This document shows, one piece after another, positions 11,897 to 21,834 of a stretch of DNA of 64,000 bases. This DNA comes from Chrysogorgia sp. JL179-B06 (lineage: Eukaryota; Cnidaria; Anthozoa; Scleralcyonacea; Chrysogorgiidae). The notes under the pieces were generated by a model, which had not been told where the DNA came from, ran no database searches, and worked only from the letters and a program-made list of their open reading frames with translations. The translations under genes were made by a program, and so were the position numbers. The stretch covers positions 2,066,001 to 2,130,000 of the forward strand of contig JAYKKM010000191.1 of the NCBI GenBank assembly GCA_035772405.1, given 5' to 3'. Positions within the stretch are counted from its first letter, which is position 1, and each line of letters begins with the position of its first letter.

Positions 11897-12514
11897 GGTA
11901 ACACACCAAGTTTAAATACACACTAATTTATAAATAATCTAAAAATCGAAAGATTTCTTCTTGTACCAAATTAAAATCAGTAAAACTTTTACGTCCTGCA
12001 GGAGCAACGGAAAACACGTAAAAACTACTATGGCGTTAATGGGCCACCATAGATTACGCAAGAAAGTTTGTTTGTTTTTTTGCGCGAATTTTCAATCAGG
12101 ATAAATACACTTCAGTAATTACAATTTTACTGTTATAAATATGGGTCCTGTAAAGATATTTGGAAAAACTAGTATTGAATACTCAAACGCTTTGGAAGAC
12201 GTTAAAAGTTTATAAAACTGTATGTGTTGTAACTTTACGAGCTATAACTAATGTTGTGTGTTGCCAGGTTTACATGATATTCTAATAAGAATTAATTCAG
12301 AATTAAATGAGTATTTTGCACATTGTTTGTCTGTTTTAGAGATTTCAAGTAGAAATTTACGTAAGTTCTTTCTTGTTATAATTATATATAAACCCGGAAT
12401 CCCCAGGTTTATATATAATTGTATGCATGTCGCTTAAATCTTAAGAAATCATTGTTAACCCCGAAATTCCACTGGGACATTTTCAAAGCCCCACCTGCTT
12501 TTAAGAATGTTCTA
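11897..12514. other. No gene recognised; small hairpin at 12380-12420
   Basis: No coding similarity. A perfect 15-bp inverted repeat (AATTATATATAAACC at 12380-12394 and its complement at 12406-12420) has an 11-bp spacer. It is followed by unremarkable sequence to the MITE boundary. Confidence 0.5.
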
Positions 12515-12728
12515 CAGGGTGTCCCAAAAAAAGGCTACCTTTTCAAATTCAAATTAGCATGTTAATTCAAGCAACCTATTGTAGTTCTTTGAAATCATTA
12601 TCGCTTTTGAACTACGAATGCGTAAAAACACACAGTGTTATACACATGGGATATTAAACACAATAGGTTGTTTGAATTAACACGCTCATTTGAATTTGAA
12701 ATGGTAGCCTTTTTTGGGGGGCACTCTG
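12515..12728. mobile_element. Tc1/mariner-like MITE with TA target site
   Basis: Inverted termini of about 70 bp begin CAGGGTGTCCC on the left and CAGAGTGCCCC on the right (complement), followed in both by AAAAAAGGCTACC and a long matching AT-rich arm. TA dinucleotides flank at 12513-12514 and 12729-12730. The size (214 bp), the termini and the TA duplication fit a non-autonomous Tc1/mariner element. Confidence 0.9.
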
Positions 12729-13127
12729 TATTGTTGTGAGTTGTGATGGGTTTATTAGTTGAAAATAAACCACGGTAGATCAAAGAAAGCCGACTTGGTC
12801 ATGTTATAAACACAATTAAAATACTCATTAATATTCAATAGACGTTTTGACCAATCGGATGACCTTCTTTGCATACGTGAGTAGGCTTCTATACTCAATA
12901 AAATACTCTACAAATGTAGAGTAAAAATCGCCCCCAGGGAAATAGTGGGGCACAATAGAAGAACAATTGAATTGCAAATGAACATGAACCATTATATAAT
13001 GCCACATTTGGCATTATATAATCTTTCGTGTTCAATTGCATTTCATATCTAATCAAACGAAAACACACCAATATTTTATTTTAACTCAGGAACACGATAG
13101 TATTTACACGCAAATTATTTGCCAAAA
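12729..13127. repeat. Non-coding; hairpin at 12991-13022
   Basis: ATTATATAATGCCA (12991-13004) and its perfect complement (13009-13022) have a 4-bp loop. Weaker complementarity (AATTGCAAATGAACATGAA against TTCGTGTTCAATTGCATTT) extends outwards, suggesting a small foldback element of about 80 bp. No gene recognised. Confidence 0.6.
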
Positions 13128-13497
13128 TTAAAGGTACAATTCTTGAACACTGACTCCGACATCACAAGTAACGTTTGCTCGCCTACTAGTATCTGGTGAA
13201 ACGATGTTGCGTATCAACTCATCTGACATTTTTAAATACTCGCTTTTAACTAACCTTGCTTCATCTTGATTTAGCAGTTGAATGGTGCTTCCACTTTCAC
13301 CTAAATGCCGTTGATGACCCGCATCAATCATGTACAAACTTCTCCCCGGATACCTCTCTCCGTTAACCTTCACCACTTCTTCAGAGTTTGAAAGCCCACT
13401 TTGTATAGCTTTGTGTAGACTTAGTGATACACTCTTCCATTATCGCTTTTTCTTCTTTTTCAGACTTCGGTGGCCTGAACCGCCGCTTTGGAGGCAT
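13128..13497 (-). pseudogene. Crypton/KIAA1958-like N-terminal fragment, frameshifted
   Basis: Reading the minus strand from ATG at 13497, the first 38 residues start MPPKRRFRPPKSEKEEKAI and continue through KSTQSYTKWAFKL to a stop at 13383-13381. In a second frame the protein continues with VNGERYPGRSLYMIDAG, HQRHL and LLNQDEARL to a stop at about 13128. The order K-S-T...K-W-A then Y-P-x-x-x-L-Y...G-x-Q-R-x-L matches the N-terminal domain of KIAA1958/ZMYM-like proteins, which derive from Crypton-type tyrosine recombinases. The recombinase domain is absent. Two frames are needed, so the copy is a pseudogene. Confidence 0.7.
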
Positions 13498-13654
13498 GTT
13501 GTTATTCACTTTCGAGCACTTGAAGGACTAAACTGATTTCACGTCAACAAAAATTCTTCATGTTACACATTGTAATTAGTTAGCATTGTATAATTCACTT
13601 TTGTTGTCTCAAGTCCCAGATTAACTAAACTTTCATGTTTTCTATTGAATATTA

Positions 13655-13785
13655 ATGAGTATTTTAAGTTATTCAAAACACTCGTAGCACGTGTTTTATC
13701 AGGTATAAAAATCCCTCGGCTGCGCCTCGGTATTTTATACCTGATAAAACACTGCTACTCGTGTTTTAAATAGTACTTAATATCC
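13655..13785. repeat. Foldback with CCTCGGCTGCGCCTCGG centre
   Basis: Inverted arms of about 40 bp (core GTTTTATCAGGTATAAAA and its complement CTGATAAAAC) surround a GC-rich centre, CCTCGGCTGCGCCTCGG, with looser complementarity further out. The centre resembles the centres of the foldbacks at 42041-42188 and 59141-59251. Confidence 0.85.
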
Positions 13786-13911
13786 AGCAGTCCAGCACTT
13801 TTAAGATTTATCGGTTTATAATAAAAACTTGCAGGTTTGGAACTTAGTCTTAGGAGCATTAATCGGAAAACTAAAACTTACCTGAGAGCGAGTGGCCTTG
13901 GCTTGTTCTCG

Positions 13912-13975
13912 TAGGCAAACCAATCAGCGCTCAATAGAGATTAGGCAAACCAATCAGCGCTCAATAGAGATTAGG
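13912..13975. repeat. Recent 33-bp tandem duplication
   Basis: Two adjacent identical copies of a 33-bp unit containing AACCAATCAGCGCTCAATAG. The word CCAATCAG resembles a CCAAT box, but no gene starts nearby in a supported way. Confidence 0.8.
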
Positions 13976-15732
13976 TTTTTTTTTATTGGACGAATATATA
14001 TACAGGATTATCACTTCAGATAGATTATGTAAATACAAAAGGAAGCTGTTATCAACGCTAATTGTTTGGAAACAACACTTTTGGAGAGCAAGACGTATTA
14101 GGTAAGGCTAGATAATTCCTCACAGATGTTATAGTTTGGCTGTTTGGCCTGGGTTATTGAATCTGATGGTTACTCATCATCATCATTGGTTATCTGCCAG
14201 TTGGCAGGTTTTAGACATGTAGTTTCTCCAAACTTCTCAGTTCTGTGCCATACTTTTAAGTTTAGCATAGTTGATTCCTCTTCATAAGTCGTTTAACATC
14301 ATCACACGTTTCCTTCCTCTTGGTCGCTTTCCAATGAGGTTCTCTCAAAATGCACGAAATTTCGTTTCAGGAGCCTTAGATCTTTTTAAAAAGCAACTTA
14401 TAGAAGTCGTAAATTTCACCACATTCTCTAGTTATATAAAATATTTGCTTGCGAATAGACATTTTATGTCCTCTTTCTTAATAGTATTTAGTAATTAGAT
14501 GAGTAGATTACTTGAGCTAATTATCAAGAAGAACAAGGCATGATTGTAAAGTCTAAAGATAGGAAATTCCTTAAATACTTAAGAATATAGGAGCTCTTAG
14601 ATTTCGCTCGAGGACTCAGGTATTATAATACACGGTCAATCACTTCTTCGATCATTCACATCTCTTCATCACCTACAGAAGACGTGCTTCTGGTCAAGTT
14701 GTGACGCGGTATCTTTTATTCACCCCCCTCTACCCCATGTCAGCCTCCATATTATTTGCTATGTGTATTATTACTATAATTTCTATGTGCTGGCGTTATT
14801 TTTCCCTCACCTATACTGGGCACAAACATTCTATTACAATTCTTTAAAATGTAGTTAATATTAATTTGTGTTTTCAAAGTTTTAATAAAGCGGCTAGGGT
14901 GATACCCTAGCCATATTATCCCAAACTTGTCGTATTTTCTTTCATTCAGCCCAGTAAACAGAGCTCGGAAAATGCAACTACCAATGCGTCGGTAAGAATT
15001 TAAATAAATGATAATTCAGTTAAGAGAGAGGACATAAAAGGCATTTTGACGAGCCTTGCATGCTTACAGTGGTACGGTAACTATAATTGTTTGTTACTTC
15101 TGGTGTACGTTCGTGGGGCGAACCGCAACGATCTACATCCAGAACATTTTGATATTTTCAAGATCTCGAATCAAATTTTCAGCGATGTTTGCATGACATA
15201 GCCCTTTAATAATCCAACCACTATTAATTAACCTCTGCAAGCGGTAGGTGCAACTCCTTACTAGTATAAGGAAGTAAAAAGTCGTTTTTGGGTGATCCGT
15301 TTGAATCGGACAAGGAACTATATACACGTTTGCGTAATATAAAATAGTCACGTATTTTATGCATTTTGACTCGCTAATTCCAAATCTGTTTTCAGAATTG
15401 AAAAAGATAACGTTCAAAATAATATACGACGAAGTGACCGGCTAATACAGCCGACTAATTTCTAAGTACATAAATCGTTTTTACGAATGGTATTCACGCT
15501 CTCGTAATATAGTAATCACGTATGTTATGTATGTTGACTCGCTAATTCCAAATCTGTTTTTAGAGTTTAAATCGGTTAAATATTGCCCGAGATAACGTTC
15601 AAACATTTCTTCGACGAAACGGGCTTGGATGGGGGGAATTCCGTATCAGTGATTGGGACAGGGAAGGGAACCCTGCTGTATCCGCCCCTGCATGTACCAC
15701 CAGTTATTCCCTAATATTGCTTTTTATTTCAG
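13976..15732. other. No gene recognised upstream of the TOP2 pseudogene
   Basis: I see no recognisable exon. Two partly similar stretches (about 15300-15420 and 15480-15600) share words such as GACTCGCTAATTCCAAATCTG and GATAACGTTCAAA, indicating a diverged direct duplication of about 185 bp. The polypyrimidine tract and acceptor of the first TOP2-like exon lie at 15721-15732. Confidence 0.45.
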
Positions 15733-15942
15733 GAAAAAACATGAATTATCCACCTCCTGTTGAGAGAATTTATCAGAAAAAGACCTAATTAGAGCATATT
15801 ATTCTTCGTCCTGATGCTTATATTGGGTCAGTGGAGCCAACAAAGCAACCAATGTGGGTTTGGGATAATGAGAATAATTGTATGGTAAATCGAGAAGTTA
15901 ACTTTGTCCCTGGGCTGTACAAGATCTTTGATGAGATACTTG
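15733..15942 (+). pseudogene. TOP2-like exon block 1, in-frame TAA
   Basis: Acceptor TTTATTTCAG ends at 15732 and donor GTAGGT starts at 15943. The frame gives about 70 residues colinear with the TOP2 N-terminus. The single lesion is TAA directly after YQKKT, where the family has Gln (CAA/CAG), so one C-to-T change explains it. Confidence 0.9.
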
Positions 15943-16025
15943 GTAGGTAATTGCACATGTAGAAAACAAGGTAAACCTGTATAAAACTTCTATGTATAAA
16001 ATATAAAAATTATTCAAACGTTTAG

Positions 16026-16094
16026 TGAATGCTGCATGCTATTAAACAAACAACGGGATCCAGAAATGAACAACATAAAGATAGTAATTGACCC
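16026..16094 (+). pseudogene. TOP2-like exon block 2, frameshifted
   Basis: The block follows TTTAG and ends at donor GTGAGT (16095). VNAA is in one frame, and NKQRDPEMNNIKIVIDP is in another after a few altered bases. The Asn/Asp of the ATP-magnesium motif (NAAD in the family) is disrupted, so a product would lack ATPase function. Confidence 0.85.
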
Positions 16095-19000
16095 GTGAGT
16101 AGAATACTGTATTTCACCTTGATACCTAGCCATAGTCATCTGAAGATAAAATGATCACCTAATACTAAAATTTTGAATTTGTAACAGTACTTTCAAATTT
16201 TCAACAGTGCCAATTTATAGTCTAAACGTCTAAAAAAACAGCACAAATAATATACTTCAATAAACTGTTTTAATTTTTTCACTACTATATAGCTTAAACT
16301 TAGACATAAAAAACAATTTGAATATATGATCAATAAAACTTATTGAGTTCACATAATAATAATAACAAGACGCCCGCTAGGCGTTAACTCGGGCTACTTA
16401 GGTTAGTGGCTTGTTGAAAGACATATTGTAGGAAAATTCAGCAATTTGAGTGCAATATCACACAAATCTATAGTTGTTGGTAATGATACAGCTGTCAGTG
16501 CAGGGGTGGTTACATTTTCCACTGAAATTTTCAACATCACCAAACTGCACACCTGTAACAAAGCCAATCACAGAGTGTTTGTCAACGGCTTTGATTACAT
16601 GGAGGTGAGTACCAAACAAGCCATCCTGTTTGCTGACCCAATTCAGTTCTAGCCGCTGGCTAGGCAAGCAAGCTGGCCTTTGCTCATGTAATAACAATTC
16701 ATCTGCCCTGCAGTCTGGCAAACAAGTTTAGTTTGAGCTTTGAGCAAGCAATATTAAATCATTAAAATAATTAAATCAGTTAATCTTTTTCTCAGTGTAG
16801 AAGGCATAACTGTAAACCAAACCATTTAGCTGGCAGTATCAAGGATTCATAAGCTTAAAGAAGTGTAATTCAAAATCATTATTTCTTTGTGAAGTCAACA
16901 TTTTGAGCCAGTATAAACATGTTCATAATTTTAGCACATTTATTATTTGATTTATTAGCGGTTTTATAATGGCATGACTAGTCCAGTGGACCAGCTTGCT
17001 TCATGTAATATCAAAACAGATTACTGTCTTGGTTGGTGAGCCAACTTGCCTCCGTGTAGTCAAGGACAAAAATCAGTTCAAAAGGTATGTATCTGGCTGT
17101 ACAGACCAAGTAGCAGTTGGCAAATGATGTGCTTGTGAGTCAGTCTGGCAAGTGGGCTAGTCTGCCTCATGTAATATCAGGACAAATTAGTGATCCAGCT
17201 TGCCTCCATATAAAGCTGCAGTAACGAAAGCCAAAAATCAGTTTGAGAGTTGTGTATCTGGCTGTGCAGACAAGTAATAATAGTGACAATGGAAGGTACA
17301 TGGCTGGACAGGCTGTCATTGGTAAACCAACAAACAATAACAAACTATTTACTCTTTGATTTTGATAGTTGGTATGGATGTCAGAGATTTATACACTATG
17401 TTCATCTGTATGCATTCGCATAATATGAACAAATATCGATACAGACTTACTGATAACCCACAACATTTTGGAGCCCCATTTAAGCTTACAGGTAAAATAT
17501 AAAGTGAAACAGGATGATTCGATGGCAACATTCATTGCATATGAAACAATAAACTGTTGATTTAATAGCATCGACCAATATTTTATATAGACATAACAAT
17601 AAAAAACACATATTTGAATGATTTTGGAAAGTATTAAATTGTATGAGCATGTAAAAGTACTTTTAAAATTTAAATTTCTGATGTAATAACAAATGTTTTC
17701 GAAGCGCTCAGTGGAAACCTCGCGCTTGATCATGATAAACACGGAATATGACATATCACGAATATCAAGGCATGTTCGATATTGCGCTTTAAAAAAATAG
17801 TAAGTAAGGTAGCACAACAACGTTTACGTATATTGTTGACAGATAAATTCTCTTTGTTTTAAGGTATAAGAGCTTGTAGGGTTGATTATTTGTCAAGAAA
17901 ATGTTCGACGTTTTTGAAGATGGCGGCCAAATTATATTTTTGCATATATATTATTAGGCGCTCTTCGAACGTTTGTTGAGAAAAAGTAAGCTTTACAAGG
18001 TGGTCTATTATACCTTAAATAAAGATAATTTATCTGTCTAAGGCATACGTAGAGCTTATTGTTGTAGCTTACTTAGTTTTCCTAAAAAAAAGCTGAAAAT
18101 AATATAAATATATAAATAATATAAAAGCCCAAAATAAACAATATTGCCGCTATTTTGAATACGTTTGACGTATTTTAAGCCGTTTACCTCGAACGTTTTC
18201 TTGAGAAATAATAAAGCGTACAAGCTCTATTATACCTTGAAAGGAATATCATTTATCTGTCTATAACATACGTAAAGTTTATTTTGCTAGCTCACTCAGT
18301 TTTATTGTAAATTCATTGAGATCACGGACCAACCCGTTCCAAAATCGCTCGTCATTTTTAGTGTGGGTCTACCGCGATCGGCGTGTGCGATTGTATTAAA
18401 CATTGTGAGCGTGTTTATGATCAAGATACTTGCCAGCCACATTTCTTATGAATCTTGTCACAAATTTACTATATTTCTTTGGATAGTTTGAGCGAACACT
18501 CGAGCAATTATACTGCAATAGTGACCAAAGAAGATGGCGCATACATAAAGATGAGCACAGCGCCTGTCGGGATGACGTAATAATTGCAATTTATCGACCA
18601 GAAAAAAAATAATAATAATAATAAAAATACAGGAATGCCACCGAAAATTAGACTCGGACAGTAGCCCGAGTAATAATAGTCATTGAAAGTATGCACAACA
18701 GATGTGCAAGTTTACAAGGATGTCATGGTATAGGCAAAGATCTGTTTACAAAAAGTCTTAAAAAATCAGTACCAAAATTGACTTATTCGACTGCGTCACT
18801 AACATCACATTAACTCCTCGACTAAGCGTTGGTCTTTATACTGTCCAGCTGGTCATCTTCATCATTAATTTTGTGACCTTCTTCTGAATCGGGTAGTTGT
18901 TCAACCATGTCTACTTCAGAGGAAAGCATGGCGATTCTGCATTTGCCGAGATATATCTCTAACGCTCCAAATGGAGTTGTTTCCAGACACAATCACAGCG

Positions 19001-19490
19001 TTTTCGAGGGTGTCAATGCGTCATTGGAAAGGCGTTTGTCAGCCGATGGGCAAGATATTTGTCACAAAACTGAATGTGCTCTCAACGGAAGAATTTAACC
19101 TTGATATGCTTAAGATCAAAGAGGCCAGCACACACAGGTTTATAAATGTGTTGCATCCATAATGATGGCAAGATGTAAATGCCGTTGAAATGTGTTTATA
19201 TTTCCCATTCATGCTTGGACAAAATTAGTCTTCTGTGTCTGGCGAGCGCAATTTATGATAAATTACTCATCTGCCAGCGCGATTGATGATGCTGGCAGAA
19301 CGAACTTGGGAGCGTGTTGGTGAGTGCAATCACGATCGCACTTGCCTCATTGAAAGTGCTGTTGTAATTATATGGATATCAATGAAATGCAAGATTTTCT
19401 TTCAAGTGATGTCTTCACAAATTTCAACTGTGAGTGATGAAGTAATGGCTATTTCATCTTTTTTAAAGTGTTTATAATTTCTATTTATAG
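16095..19490 (+). other. Large intron of the TOP2 pseudogene with degenerate repeats
   Basis: About 3.4 kb without recognisable coding sequence. An open stretch at 16446-16610 ends in GAGGTGAGT, which could be a donor, but its protein matches nothing I know. A degenerate direct duplication of about 160 bp (CTTGCCTCC, CAGTT and TATCTGGCTGT motifs) occupies about 16980-17290. Three related segments carrying AGCTCTATTATACCTT and TTTATCTGTCTA are at 17803-17880 (reverse), 17996-18080 and 18216-18300, forming an inverted plus direct triplet. A short AAT run is at 18606-18630. Confidence 0.5.
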
Positions 19491-19764
19491 GGAAATAACA
19501 TGGGTTCTGTACAGAATAATGGTAGAGGAATCCCAATTGAAATGCATAACGAAGAAAATCTCTATGTTCCAGCCATGATTTTTATCATTGTTGGAACATA
19601 GAGTTGTTCTTTTTCTGTTAAAGAATTTACTCACGTCAAGTAACTACGATGACACTCAGAAGAAAGTAACTGGTGGAAGAAATGGATATGGGGCGAAACT
19701 TTGCAATATTTATAGTACAGAATTCAGCGTAGAGACTGTTTGCGATGGCAAACATTTCAAACAA
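19491..19764 (+). pseudogene. TOP2-like exon block 3 with palindromic insertion
   Basis: Acceptor CTATTTATAG ends at 19490 and donor GTAAAT starts at 19765. Residues NNGRGIP, ENLYVPAMIF, LTSSNYDD and GGRNGYGAKLCNIYSTEF are colinear with the family. One base is missing at the 5' edge (GGAAATAAC instead of the expected longer A-run). Between AMIF and LTSS about 40 bp of foreign sequence with a stop codon replace the short family segment. This insert creates a 12-bp inverted repeat, CTCTATGTTCCA (19560-19571) and its complement (19592-19603). Confidence 0.88.
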
Positions 19765-20107
19765 GTAAATAGTTGTATTTACATTTATAATAATGTACAG
19801 GTATTGTACAGTAGATGATTTATTTGAAAGAAATCTTGAATTGATGTGATGTTTATTTTCATGACAACTCGTGAGATATATCCATAAATCATAATACCAA
19901 GTTTCGAATGGTTCTCCAGTTACAATGTTGTGACATCAATGTTATATAATTTCATCAATATCTCCAACAAATCTGACTATCTTGAAAATGAAACGAGATG
20001 TGGAAGAGCATGGTAAACATTACTTATTACGTCAAGAATTCTTTCAAAATGTCTTTTTAATTGGTAAGTTTTTTAAAGAACTTGATCCTTTTGTAACTCC
20101 CACCTAG

Positions 20108-20320
20108 ACATGGAAAACGAACATGACCAAAACTGAAGAGCCTAAACTCAAGGAAACGGACAAGTCTGATTTCACATGCATCAAATTCCACCCTGACTTG
20201 GCGAAATTTAAAATGGAAAAGCTGGACAATGACACTGTTGCTCTTATGACAAAGAGAGCTTGTGACATGGCTGGTTGTATTCATGGAGTGACTGTTTATT
20301 TGGATGACAAAAAAATACCA
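20108..20320 (+). pseudogene. TOP2-like exon block 4, intact frame
   Basis: Acceptor CCCACCTAG ends at 20107 and donor GTAAGA begins at 20321. All 71 codons are open and colinear with the transducer-side end of the ATPase region (FTCIKFHPDLAKFKM, TVALMTKRACDMAG, VTVYLDDKKIP). Upstream blocks are broken, so survival of this exon is probably chance or recent decay. Confidence 0.88.
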
Positions 20321-21834
20321 GTAAGAACATCCAAGTCTTTCATCATTATACTCACTTGTAGGGTCACTAATAATTAAGGCAGCTTTGTTTCTTGAACAGA
20401 GGAATTTTCCCGCAGGAAAATGGCAGCGCTGCATATGATCTGCAAGATAGCTGCACCTTTGACTGCTGAGTGACTGCAGATTGGCTGCAAATTGCATTAC
20501 TGTTTCGCGAGTCATTTTTGACTGCTCCCGAGTCGGAATTTACAGTCAAACAGCAGTCAATACAAAGCTGTAGACAAGAAGCAGTCAAAAAGTAGCGTTC
20601 ATATCAGATCTTCTAACCCTTGAAACTAATTCAGGCCAGGTGCCGTGCAAGGTGTCAAATAATTGATAAGAACCAGTTGTGGCTCCCTGCTTTTACCACG
20701 TCCTTGCATGCGCTTCCTTCATTGCTGGTCAGTATATATAGGTTTATAACTATTTTTATTTTGTAATAAACGGTTATCACATTAAATAAGTACAAATAAA
20801 TTATTAAACCGAGCCGGTCCTTATATGACGTCTTTAATGTTATTCGAGAACCAAGATAACAATCACTGGGCTTCTTTCTCGATATTGCAAGCGCACCATA
20901 GCGCCGATAGCGGTGCCAACTGAAATTGCTTTCTTGTCCTTCGAATTGCTGAGACACGTGCATGTGTTTCGGGATGTCTTCCTCTGGTTCATAAATGTTC
21001 TTGGGTCAGGTTTGCAGACACAATAGCATCGTTTAGCATTGGCTATTAAATAAAGGAAACAAATAATGATAGCTTGTTTGACGTTTGACGTTAACAACAC
21101 AATTATATAACTAGAAGTTACTATCGCAAGGAAAGTGCTGCCTTAAAATTCAAGGCAGTTGTGATATTGTGCCAAATAGCACAAATAAGTGGCGGGCTTA
21201 TTGAAGTCAACAGATGTAAGTCAACAGAATCAGATGTAAGTTGAACAGTTAATGTTGAAGTCAACACGTGTAAGTTCAACAGTTACATAAAAATGCAGTT
21301 GAACATGCAGTAAAGATAAACTAGTTGTATTAGCATAGTTCTATGTACAAGGCTTGCATAAAAATGCAGTTAAATATGAACACAAAAAGTTGACATTATA
21401 ACAGTCGATAAACTAACAACTGCCAGAAGTTCATCAGTAACTGCAGAACACGTTATATGATGATTGACGAACGAGGCTCTTCACAAAATATCGTGGCGCT
21501 AGTAGCTAAAGAGATTTTATTTTGTTTTCATGCAGGCCGTTGGCGAGTTCTATCCGAACATTTGATTCAGATAGTTTCCGCATTCGGCGATTATACGAAC
21601 ATCTACGAGTTACGTCATAAAACGTCATAAATCTGTGGACAAACATCCATGATCGTAATTTAAGGTCGATTGACTTTACATAGTTCCGCGAAGAGGTGTG
21701 GGCAGTGTGCTGCCTACGGCAGCAAATTGTGATATTTACTGCAATAATTGATATATTTGCTGGAAAGCCGAGTTTTAACGTGTATTAATTATCTATCCAG
21801 CGTTTGGTATGTGTACGCTATTCAAAGTGCAGTC
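20321..21834. other. No gene recognised; short repeats
   Basis: No further TOP2 exon found. A stretch rich in CTGCA and GCAGTCAA words lies at 20410-20590. A small repeat of GAAGTCAACA(G/C)(A/G)TGTAAGT-like units is at 21200-21300. Confidence 0.45.

Larger units (their letters stand above)
15733..20320 (+). pseudogene. TOP2-like: DNA topoisomerase II (ATPase region) pseudogene with retained introns
   Basis: Four exon-like blocks match the N-terminal GHKL ATPase region of eukaryotic type IIA topoisomerase, which passes one DNA duplex through another in the nucleus. Block 1 (15733-15942) has VERIYQKKT, an in-frame TAA where family members have Gln, then LRPDAYIGSVEP and FVPGLYKIFDEIL. Block 2 (16026-16094) starts with the VNAA of the ATP-site motif, has a frameshift, then NKQRDPEMNNIKIVIDP. 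Block 3 (19491-19764) has NNGRGIP, a disruptive insertion, then LTSSNYDD and GGRNGYGAKLCNI (the nucleotide loop). Block 4 (20108-20320) is intact: KSDFTCIKFHPDLAKFKM...VTVYLDDKKIP. Donors GTAGGT, GTGAGT, GTAAAT and GTAAGA and acceptors fit, and the join from block 1 to 2 falls inside the Val codon in the expected place. The introns argue against retroposition. No later TOP2 exons (TOPRIM, cleavage core) were found. Confidence 0.92.

Noticed and set aside
13128..13376. Stand-alone 82-codon gene on the minus strand
   Set aside because: It has no ATG at its start (GTG) and continues upstream in protein similarity in another frame. It is the second part of a frameshifted fragment.
15733..15942. 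Alternative genetic code (TAA = Gln) in the TOP2-like exon
   Set aside because: TAA does stand where Gln is expected, but neighbouring exons also carry frameshifts and an insert, and other frames here end in ordinary TAA stops, so decay explains it.
16446..16652. Additional TOP2 exon before 16610 (GAGGTGAGT donor)
   Set aside because: The translated segment does not align with the part of TOP2 expected between NNIKIVIDP and NNGRGIP, which are adjacent in the family.
17389..17820. 143-codon minus-strand frame in the TOP2-like intron
   Set aside because: No recognisable motif, AT-driven composition, and its 5' end overlaps repeated sequence.
20057..20515. 152-codon minus-strand frame
   Set aside because: It is antisense to the conserved TOP2-like exon 4 and shows no own similarity.
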